In this document: positions 1 through 5,970 of the stretch, one piece after another
How positions within the stretch are numbered: the first letter of the stretch is position 1
How the letters are laid out: each line of letters begins with the position of its first letter
NCBI GenBank assembly: GCA_964612505.1
Contig: CAZTEX010000023.1
Span: forward strand, 1 to 11,997
Origin: JAAZZY01 sp964612505
GTDB lineage: Bacteria > Chlamydiota > Chlamydiia > Chlamydiales > JAAZZY01
Reading direction: 5' to 3'
Length of the DNA: 11,997 nucleotides
Made by a program: the position numbers and the translations under genes
Notes under the pieces: model-generated
The model's input: the letters and a program-made list of their open reading frames with translations, nothing else
What the model was told of the DNA's origin: nothing
Database searches by the model: none

Positions 1-39
1 GGGAGGAACAGCTTTCTGGGCTTAGATAGGGAAGCATTG

Positions 40-417
40 ATGAATAGAGTGGAAGCAAAGCGAATATTTTCTTCGATTTTGCAGTTATTAAAGAATGAAG
101 ACCCTACTAATTTTGAAAGGGATCATTCAGAGAGCTTAATTTCTCATATTAACTCTGATAAACTCAATTTGCAAGACTGGCGCCTGCGAATTGCTCTTTT
201 TGTTGAAAAATTTGAAATTATTGATTTAATCATTAAAGATTTTATTTATGAAGATGAAAAAGCTGGCATACAATTTTATATGAAGGTAAAGACCAAAGAT
301 CACGGCGAGATTATGGAAGATCATCTATTTTATATTTATCATTTTGAGAAGAATCAAGTGAAAGAAAGTTGGGTCTTAACTAAATTGCCCATTGATCAAA
401 AATCATTGATAGTTTGA
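40..417 (+). CDS. Small NTF2/SnoaL-like protein, first of a tandem pair
   Basis: A 125-residue soluble protein with no signal peptide or membrane segment. Its order of an N-terminal helical part, then alternating strands ending in a hydrophobic-Trp-hydrophobic strand near 'ESWVLTKLP', fits the NTF2/SnoaL-like alpha+beta cone fold. Many members of that fold are small ligand-binding proteins or enzymes, and no catalytic residues can be assigned here. The start was taken as ATG at 40 because AGGGAAG (28-34) lies 5 bases upstream; a TTG one codon earlier is less likely. The reading frame is open to the window edge, so a longer protein cannot be excluded. The next gene begins 11 bases after its stop and encodes a similar-sized protein with an alignable C-terminal strand, so the two are probably co-transcribed. 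Function unknown; the fold assignment is moderately sure. Confidence 0.6.
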   Translation: MNRVEAKRIFSSILQLLKNEDPTNFERDHSESLISHINSDKLNLQDWRLRIALFVEKFEIIDLIIKDFIYEDEKAGIQFYMKVKTKDHGEIMEDHLFYIYHFEKNQVKESWVLTKLPIDQKSLIV

Positions 418-428
418 AAAGGAATTGT

Positions 429-797
429 ATGGAAAAATCAGAGATTGAACACTTTGTCAAAAAGTTAATAAAGGTAATTTGGGAAAATCATGAAATTGAC
501 AAACTAGATCAGTTTTATCACCATGATCTAGAAGGTCATTATAATGATGACCCTGTTTCTTTTGAAGCCTTGGTCAAAAAGGTTGCCATTTTTAAAGAGC
601 ATATGCCAGGATTAAAAGTGGAGGTCTTAGACCTTATTGTTGAAAATGACACCTTCGTTCTTCATGCAATTCAAAGAGTTAAACGAGGTGGGCAAGAATT
701 AGAAATACCTACTATTTTGATTGCTCATTTAAAAGGGAGTAAAATCATCAAGTATTGGATTAAAACAGAAATGCCTTTGGAATTTAATGATTATTAA
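429..797 (+). CDS. Small NTF2/SnoaL-like protein, second of a tandem pair
   Basis: A 122-residue soluble protein recognisable as NTF2/SnoaL-like. It has an N-terminal helix ('HFVKKLIKVIWENHEIDKL'), an aromatic 'FYHHDLEGHY' turn, and 'FKEHMPGLKVEVLDLIVEND', the usual helix-strand passage where SnoaL-like proteins read 'P.....v..ii.egd.V'. The final strand is 'KIIKYWIKTEMPL'. ATG at 429 is chosen over TTG at 414 because AAAAGGA (417-423) sits 5 bases before it and the TTG has no ribosome site. The final strand matches that of the upstream gene (W-hydrophobic-x-T-x-hydrophobic-P), which suggests an old duplication. Its TAA stop overlaps the stop of the convergent GH3 gene. No enzymatic role can be named; such proteins usually dimerise and bind small hydrophobic ligands. 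Confidence 0.7.
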   Translation: MEKSEIEHFVKKLIKVIWENHEIDKLDQFYHHDLEGHYNDDPVSFEALVKKVAIFKEHMPGLKVEVLDLIVENDTFVLHAIQRVKRGGQELEIPTILIAHLKGSKIIKYWIKTEMPLEFNDY

Positions 798-2527
798 AGT
801 CCAAATCCTTCAGGATAATGATCATCTGCAGCTATCGGCAGCCGGCCTGTTGTTTTTCTTTGCCCCATAAGAACCTCTACGCACCCTTTTTGAACGTCTT
901 CGTCGTTCTCATAGCCAACTAAAATGACATTTTGCTCCTTGAAATACTTTAAACTATAAGGAGATCCAAAGAGGCATAAGTAGGTCGTTTTATCGTGCAA
1001 TCGATTTAACAGTTCCAAAGAAGAGGCAGTCACGCCAAAGTTTTTTTTAAGAAACTTATTCATTTCATAGAGCCCAATGACAATTTTAGAATAGGGTTGT
1101 ATTTTTTGTAGTAAAATGTCGAGATCTTGCTTGGAGCATTCTTTCGGAACAAAAAAGAAGTCAATGGGTCCATGTTTTTTTAAATTTTGATATAAAGGAG
1201 GAGGCTCTTTTGGATATTGCTCTTCATACGGTGCATGAAGAATCTCTAGAGCTTCTTTCATCGCTACATCCCGTCCAATTTGAATAAAAGCCACTCTTTG
1301 ATCGAAAGAGAGAGGAAGAGTATTCTTATCGATGCGGACAGCTGTAATTGCTTCTTTGAAAAGATGCTCTTTTAAAGAGAGAGCTTCTTTAGAAAATAAG
1401 TTTAATTTTTTTGGAGAAGCATCTTTATGTAGGCCTAATGCTTCTTTGGCTTTTAAAATTTTTAAAACTCGGTGATCTATTTGGGATAAACTAATTCTGC
1501 CATTATCAACAGCTTGGCAGATAGCCTCAATAGAGAGTTTAAAATTGTTTGGCCAAATAAGCAAATCGTTGCCTGCTAAAATAGCAAGAACTTCGCTTTC
1601 ACCTTCCTGGTATTTTCCACTAATAGCTTTCATATTGAGGGCATCTGTCAAGATAAGACCCTCAAAGCCTAAATTGCCTTTTAGAAAAGTTGAAATTGTT
1701 GTAGGGCAAAGAGAGGTTGGTAGATCGCTAATGGAAGGAAATTGCAGATGTCCTGTCATAACAGATTGAATTCCATTTTGGATGACAGTGGTGAACGGAA
1801 TCCATTCTAAATGTTTTAACTCTTCAGTAGTCTTATTGAGAACAGGTAGTACTTGATGTGAATCTAAGTCTGTATCTCCATGTCCTGGAAAATGTTTAGC
1901 ACAAGCGATGACTCCATGGTCCTGTAATCCTTTCATGAGAGAAAAACTTTTTTGACTTACTTTAGAAGGATCTTCACCAAAGGAGCGATCATTAATGACC
2001 GGATTGCCGGGATTATTGTTTATATCTACCACAGGGGCCAGGTTGACTTGGACACCGACCGCTAAACATTGTTTAGCCACTTCTTTGCCAAATTGATAGA
2101 TTAGCTCGTTATTTTGAATAGCTCCTAAGGTAAGGTTTCTGGGAAAGCGTAAGGCGCCTTTTAATCGCATTTCAAGACCCCATTCATTATCTTGAACGCA
2201 AATGAGAGGAATGGAGCTATGGGTTTGTAAAAGAGCTGCGGCTTTTTGTTGGTTTTCAATAGAGCCCTGCATAAAGAGAATTCCTCCAACAGGGTAATTT
2301 GCCAAATCACTTAGCATTTGCTCGACATTTTCTTGGGGGCCTAAAGTATAAACAGGGGGTACAAAAAGTTGAGCTACTTTTTCTTCAAGAGACATCATTG
2401 AAAAAGTTTGTTCAGCCCATGAAGTGCTAAAACAAAAAGTGGGCAATAAAAGACAGATTAGAAAGTTAATCTGCAATAATCGGCAGCACAACGTGAGATG
2501 GATACTTCGAGCCAACATGGATGACAT
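794..2527 (-). CDS. Secreted glycoside hydrolase family 3 beta-N-acetylglucosaminidase (NagZ-like)
   Basis: A 577-residue GH3 enzyme predicted to release N-acetylglucosamine from peptidoglycan fragments or other glycans. The barrel domain spans about 40-365. It holds 'NPVINDRSFGEDP' (175-187), the NagZ signature KHFPGHGDTDLDSH (211-224) with the Asp222-His224 acid/base dyad, and the nucleophile Asp295 in TDALNM. Residues ~375-577 form a short second domain. The N-terminus is a signal peptide (hydrophobic 20-33, likely cut after SWA at 38), so it acts in the periplasm or outside, unlike cytoplasmic enterobacterial NagZ. The barrel reads like Bacteroidetes secreted GH3 enzymes ('DNEWGLEMR' instead of 'DQEGGRVQR'). 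The start is uncertain: ATG 2527, ATG 2518 or TTG 2476 would all keep the hydrophobic core, and none has a good ribosome site. It overlaps the upstream hydrolase gene, suggesting coupled translation. Confidence 0.88.
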   Translation of the reverse strand: MSSMLARSIHLTLCCRLLQINFLICLLLPTFCFSTSWAEQTFSMMSLEEKVAQLFVPPVYTLGPQENVEQMLSDLANYPVGGILFMQGSIENQQKAAALLQTHSSIPLICVQDNEWGLEMRLKGALRFPRNLTLGAIQNNELIYQFGKEVAKQCLAVGVQVNLAPVVDINNNPGNPVINDRSFGEDPSKVSQKSFSLMKGLQDHGVIACAKHFPGHGDTDLDSHQVLPVLNKTTEELKHLEWIPFTTVIQNGIQSVMTGHLQFPSISDLPTSLCPTTISTFLKGNLGFEGLILTDALNMKAISGKYQEGESEVLAILAGNDLLIWPNNFKLSIEAICQAVDNGRISLSQIDHRVLKILKAKEALGLHKDASPKKLNLFSKEALSLKEHLFKEAITAVRIDKNTLPLSFDQRVAFIQIGRDVAMKEALEILHAPYEEQYPKEPPPLYQNLKKHGPIDFFFVPKECSKQDLDILLQKIQPYSKIVIGLYEMNKFLKKNFGVTASSLELLNRLHDKTTYLCLFGSPYSLKYFKEQNVILVGYENDEDVQKGCVEVLMGQRKTTGRLPIAADDHYPEGFGL

Positions 2528-4037
2528 TATGAGCTGGGTTTGGATTTATGTCAAAATGGGGGTAGTTTGAGCTTGTGATGGAAAGGCGAATCTTATGTCC
2601 TTTAGCGAAAACCATGCTGGTTGACCATAGATCAACATCGACTCTTTGAGCTTGATCATTTTCGATGGAGACATGTTGAATCCCTTCACAAATTAAAATA
2701 CTTTTCCCATTTGGATATACATCCGTTAGAGTTAAAGCTAAATCTGTAGAAGGAGCAGAAGATGATAAATAAATAGTTGCTTTGATCCTTCCTGTGACTT
2801 CTGTATCTTCTAAAAGAGGCTCTGTTGTAAAAGTTAGAACATCTTCTCGTTTTTCGTTTTGAATTTGATCAAAGGGCCCTGATTCTAAATAGAGATTTTT
2901 TCCACCTACAGTTGGAACAGGATTTTGGGGATCATAGTCAAAAGCATATTCACGAGAACTATAAGCGGGCTTTTTCATTTGTAGGAGATGAGCTTTGGAT
3001 AAATAATGCATTTGTTCTTGCGCAACAGGTGGCCAACTTTCTGCTTTCCTCCAGCAGTTTCCTTTGGAAGGAGTTTGATCTAAGGGGCCCATGACATAGT
3101 AAAGAACATTGGGATATTGATTAATTTTGTAAGTTTCGCCCTTTAAATTAGCGTCAAACCAATTTCTAATTAAGTTTAGCTCATCAAACTTTAACGCTTC
3201 TTTCGGATGTTGAAACTCTCCGAAATGCTTTTGAGAACTGCCCCAGTGTGTCCACGGTCCCATAATCAATTTTTGCTTTCCTTTCGCTCCATGATCTCCA
3301 TTGTTTTGCCAAGCATTAAAGGCATCAATGGTTCCTTGAGAAAAAATATCGTACCAACCTCCAATATGAATAGCTGGAGTTTGTACACACTCAGATTTTT
3401 TGCTAGCATCAATTTGTTCCCAGTAAGCGCTATAAGTCGTGTGTTTTAGAATATTTTGATAAGCTTTGGGAGCTATTTTTGCAAACCAGCTCTCTACTTG
3501 GTGTTTACATAGTTTTCCACCTACATAAGCGGCATGATGGTAGAGAGTGGGTGTAGCGACTTGAATAAATTGACATTTGAGATGCTCGGGCCTAGTCGGA
3601 GCAAGTAAAAGTTGAGTAATGCCATTGGCTGAGGCCCCAAAAGTTCCTATTTTGCCATTGGTATATTCGCTCTTTCCCAGCCATTCAATAGTGTCATAGC
3701 CATCTTGAAGAGCTCCCCATGCATCTGAGAAATATGGTTCAGGATGTTGATCTGAGTGGTGATGGGAGCGCAGGCTTTGAATTGCAACAACATATCCCCA
3801 ATCACAGAGTTTTTGAAAGATTTCTGTTTCTTTGGCGACCCCTGGAGTGCGAATTAAAATACAAGGGAGAGCTTTACCCGGATTTTCCGGAGCATAAAGA
3901 TCTGTAGCAAGTTCAACGCCATCGCGCATTGGAATATAAATGCGTGTGACTACAATATCTGCTAATAAAAGTTGAGGGAGCGCACAAATGAGAACTAATA
4001 GACTATGAAGAAAGCGCTTTTTGCATTTGTAGAGCAT
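2466..4037 (-). CDS. CocE/NonD-family serine hydrolase, secreted
   Basis: A 523-residue alpha/beta hydrolase of the X-Pro dipeptidyl-peptidase S15/CocE family, which cleaves esters or acyl-peptide bonds. A signal peptide is visible (Lys/Arg at 4-8, hydrophobic 9-25, ending ALPQLLLA). The hydrolase domain (~28-300) carries the nucleophile Ser136 in GTFGASANG, Asp230 in GGWYD and His264 in GPWTHWG, a complete triad. Residues ~330-520 form the C-terminal jelly-roll domain of the family. Two usual motifs are altered. The 'R-x-P-Y' that provides the oxyanion Tyr reads RTPG (63-66), and 'D-x-R-G-x-G-x-S' reads 'SLRSHHHSD' (88-96). Substrate is therefore unclear; it could be an amino-acid ester, a peptide or a beta-lactam-like amide. 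It starts inside rpsT (35-base overlap) and runs into the GH3 gene, so the three are probably one transcript. Confidence 0.85.
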   Translation of the reverse strand: MLYKCKKRFLHSLLVLICALPQLLLADIVVTRIYIPMRDGVELATDLYAPENPGKALPCILIRTPGVAKETEIFQKLCDWGYVVAIQSLRSHHHSDQHPEPYFSDAWGALQDGYDTIEWLGKSEYTNGKIGTFGASANGITQLLLAPTRPEHLKCQFIQVATPTLYHHAAYVGGKLCKHQVESWFAKIAPKAYQNILKHTTYSAYWEQIDASKKSECVQTPAIHIGGWYDIFSQGTIDAFNAWQNNGDHGAKGKQKLIMGPWTHWGSSQKHFGEFQHPKEALKFDELNLIRNWFDANLKGETYKINQYPNVLYYVMGPLDQTPSKGNCWRKAESWPPVAQEQMHYLSKAHLLQMKKPAYSSREYAFDYDPQNPVPTVGGKNLYLESGPFDQIQNEKREDVLTFTTEPLLEDTEVTGRIKATIYLSSSAPSTDLALTLTDVYPNGKSILICEGIQHVSIENDQAQRVDVDLWSTSMVFAKGHKIRLSITSSNYPHFDINPNPAHNVIHVGSKYPSHVVLPIIAD

Positions 4038-4296
4038 GGCGAGATTTAATTCTCTGGGCTTTATTAGCCTTGAAGATGTGTTTTTTAACTGCTTTATCTA
4101 CCATTGCATAAATGTTGTTAAGATCTTTTGTCAAGAGTTCTTCGTTCTTTGCTTTGACATTTTCTTGAAAACTTCTTAGTGCTGTACGAATTCTAGATTT
4201 GAAGACACGATTAACATGTTGTTTCTTTTTGTCTTGGAGAGCTCTTTTTGCAGCAGTTGGAGTCTTTTTTTTCTGGGTCTTTTTTTCTTCAGCCAT
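4003..4296 (-). CDS. rpsT: 30S ribosomal protein S20
   Basis: A 97-residue, strongly basic, helical protein with the S20 pattern: a Lys-rich N-terminus ('KKTQKKKTPTAAKRALQ'), then 'HVNRVFKSRIRTALRSF', and the conserved C-terminal block 'VDKAVKKHIFKANKAQRIKSR'. S20 binds 16S rRNA at the body of the 30S subunit. The usual family length is 85-100 residues. Start ATG at 4296 has AAAGG about 7 bases upstream. A promoter-like pair lies at 4340-4369. The stop codon lies 35 bases inside the next gene on the same strand, so this ribosomal gene appears to lead an operon with two secreted hydrolases. In other bacteria rpsT is autoregulated at translation; whether that holds here is not visible. Confidence 0.96.
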   Translation of the reverse strand: MAEEKKTQKKKTPTAAKRALQDKKKQHVNRVFKSRIRTALRSFQENVKAKNEELLTKDLNNIYAMVDKAVKKHIFKANKAQRIKSRHALQMQKALSS

Positions 4297-4328
4297 GGAA
4301 ACCTTTGAATGTATTTGTGTTATTTAAC

Positions 4329-4372
4329 AATTTGCCAAAAGTTTAGCAAAATAATTGATAATTTGTCAAAAG
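4329..4372. repeat. Pair of 13-base direct repeats at the rpsT promoter
   Basis: AATTTGCCAAAAG (4329-4341) and AATTTGTCAAAAG (4360-4372) differ at one base and start 31 bases apart, about three helical turns. On the minus strand both contain a -35-like hexamer (TTGGCA and TTGACA). They may be duplicated promoters or a two-site operator. Confidence 0.5.
4340..4369 (-). promoter_or_regulatory. rpsT promoter (TTGACA -18- TAAACT)
   Basis: Read on the minus strand, a consensus -35 TTGACA (4369-4364) is followed after 18 bases by TAAACT (4345-4340), 44 bases before the rpsT start codon. The -35 is perfect and the -10 matches 4 of 6. A second TTGGCA (4338-4333) lies 31 bases downstream with a possible -10 TACATT after 19 bases, so two start sites are possible. 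Confidence 0.55.
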
Positions 4373-4650
4373 ATCTTGGTACTTCTTGCAAATGAAGAAA
4401 TCAAATTTTAATTTGAAAGAGCTAATTTTAAGGTAAACCTTCTAGTTTATCTCTATCAATCAGGAAGATCTGGATAAGAGCTACCTTGAAGATAGGTTTT
4501 AAAATGAAGTTTATCTATTTATAGATCATATGTTTAAGTTGTGTTAAAAGCTGTTTGACTCAAAGAACTAAAAATTAAGTTTTCAAAAAAATAGTATCGT
4601 TTCATAAAGGCAAATAGAGCAACTCTTCAATTCTTGGACTGAGGTAAGAG

Positions 4651-5094
4651 ATGAAACAGAACTTATTATGGCCCATTTTCTTATCAGGAGTGACGATGTT
4701 AGTGGTTGTATTTGCCTCTTTGTTAAGTATAGATCTCTATAAGTATTTTCAATTAAGATGCGCGGCGCCTGTAGAGCATCTGGAGGCATCTGTTAAAGAG
4801 CTTGGCCCGAATCGCTTTCAGGTAGAGTTAGATTACCTATATCAAGTGAATGCCAATAAATACTGCCGCCATCAGGCGTTGAAGAAAATAGTGTATAAAA
4901 ACTGCTTATTAGCAAATCGCGAAGTTCAAACCCTAGAAGGTAAAGATGTTTGTGTATGGTATCATCCTGAAAAGCCTCATTTAGGAGTTGTGAATAAAGA
5001 GTTTCCGTTTAAGAGGCTTGTTTCAACCTTGGTACTTTTTGGCCTCTTTGTCTATTTTTGCTTTTTAGGTCGCTTCATGCTCAATAGGGTATGA
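4651..5094 (+). CDS. DUF3592-like small membrane protein
   Basis: A 147-residue protein with one membrane helix near the N-terminus (~8-29), an extramembrane segment (~35-118) and a second helix (~121-140). This is the DUF3592 arrangement, supported by a beta-rich loop ending in 'VWYHPEKPHLGVV', which resembles the family's 'V.Y.P.nP..s.l' motif. The ectodomain has four cysteines (37, 72, 85, 101) that could form disulfides if it faces the periplasm. The biochemical role of the family is unknown. Start ATG 4651 has GAGG 6 bases upstream (4641-4644). The mutarotase-like gene begins 3 bases after its stop, so the two are almost certainly co-translated from one transcript. Family assignment is moderately sure. 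Confidence 0.68.
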   Translation: MKQNLLWPIFLSGVTMLVVVFASLLSIDLYKYFQLRCAAPVEHLEASVKELGPNRFQVELDYLYQVNANKYCRHQALKKIVYKNCLLANREVQTLEGKDVCVWYHPEKPHLGVVNKEFPFKRLVSTLVLFGLFVYFCFLGRFMLNRV

Positions 5095-5097
5095 TTC

Positions 5098-5970
5098 ATG
5101 CACCTTCTTAAATCCTTTTCAAAAAATAACGAACCGTTAATAGCTACTTTTAATCCCCAAAAGGGGATGAATTTAATGAGCTTTAGATGGGGAAATTTTG
5201 AAATAATGGATGTTGCAACAAAGCCTTTATTTGATGAGCGCTCTGCAGGGCTTGGAGCTTTGATAGGACCTCATTTTCACCATCGACAAGACAAAGATAT
5301 TCCTAACATCGAGGTCATCTCACTTTTTCCTTTTGTGAAGAAATTGCAAGAGCAAGGCCAAAAAGAACCTTTCTCACACGGAATTGCACGCTATGTCCCT
5401 TGGAGGTTTAAAGGGAATACGCATTCCATTTATGGGATTTTAGAAGGAAATGATGAGTTTAAAGGGATAAAGCTCTCATCCTTAGAAGGGCAAGATTTTA
5501 GATTAGAGTTTCAAGCAGTCTTGTCTAATGAAGGTCTTGAGATTGACTATGGAGTGGAAAGTGAAAAATCTTCTGTGATAGGGCTCCATTACTACTATTC
5601 ATTACCTCAAAAAAAAGGAGAGGTGTTGTCGGTGGTCGACCCAATGTATCATGACTTAAGTGGATGGAAGAAAATCCCAGATTCTTGGTATCAATCACCT
5701 AATTTGCTCTGTCATAAATTAACTTCAGAAAAAGAGATTGATTATGGATTTAGACCGCTATTAGATCCACAATCATCCGTCATTGAGTTACACACAGCGC
5801 AGTATCTTTTAAAAATTTCCTACCAAGCAGATAGCGAAGAAAATGCATGGCAATTGTATCGCCCTAACGATTCTACATTTGTTTGTATTGAGCCGGTAAG
5901 TGCAAAAAACCCGCGCGAGGCAATCAAGAGCTCTTCCAATTTAAAAATTAAAATCCAAATTGAAAGTTAG
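5098..5970 (+). CDS. Aldose 1-epimerase (galactose mutarotase)-like protein
   Basis: A 290-residue protein of the galactose mutarotase-like beta-sandwich superfamily, which interconverts alpha and beta anomers of sugars or sugar phosphates. Active-site positions are recognisable in order: His94 in 'FSHGIARYVPW', His164 in 'IGLHYYYSLP' (usual T-x-H-x-Y-F-N-L), and Glu265 in 'FVCIEPVSAKNPREA', the usual place of the catalytic base. The size matches the family and there is no signal peptide, so it is cytoplasmic. ATG 5098 has AGGG (5086-5089) 8 bases upstream. It lies 3 bases behind the DUF3592-like gene, and its TAG stop shares bases with the stop of the convergent transporter gene. The true sugar is unknown; a hexose-6-phosphate mutarotase role is also possible. 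Confidence 0.78.
   Translation: MHLLKSFSKNNEPLIATFNPQKGMNLMSFRWGNFEIMDVATKPLFDERSAGLGALIGPHFHHRQDKDIPNIEVISLFPFVKKLQEQGQKEPFSHGIARYVPWRFKGNTHSIYGILEGNDEFKGIKLSSLEGQDFRLEFQAVLSNEGLEIDYGVESEKSSVIGLHYYYSLPQKKGEVLSVVDPMYHDLSGWKKIPDSWYQSPNLLCHKLTSEKEIDYGFRPLLDPQSSVIELHTAQYLLKISYQADSEENAWQLYRPNDSTFVCIEPVSAKNPREAIKSSSNLKIKIQIES

Larger units (their letters stand above)
4297..4650. other. Divergent intergenic region between rpsT and the DUF3592-like gene
   Basis: This is 354 bases of AT-rich DNA between divergently transcribed genes. The rpsT-proximal third holds the rpsT promoter and a 13-base direct repeat (4329-4341 and 4360-4372, one mismatch). The remainder shows small inverted repeats such as TCTAT-TT-ATAGA and one isolated TTGACT (4555-4560), which has no convincing -10 at 16-18 bases. 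Only very short open frames occur, for example a 14-codon one from ATG 4392 without a ribosome site. No RNA gene was recognised. Confidence 0.6.

Noticed and set aside
1..36. Tail of an upstream gene at the window edge
   Set aside because: Two frames end in early stops (23-25 and 27-29) and either could be a gene end, but with fewer than 10 codons neither can be supported.
1545..1769. Plus-strand frame inside the GH3 gene, and similar ones at 2912, 3207 and 3719 inside the CocE-like gene
   Set aside because: They are antisense to well-conserved catalytic domains and show no recognisable protein features.
4392..4436. A 14-codon open frame between rpsT and the DUF3592-like gene
   Set aside because: No ribosome site and trivially short for AT-rich DNA.
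4583..4789. Minus-strand 68-codon frame over the start of the DUF3592-like gene
   Set aside because: Antisense to a coding region with a good ribosome site, and no ribosome site of its own was seen.
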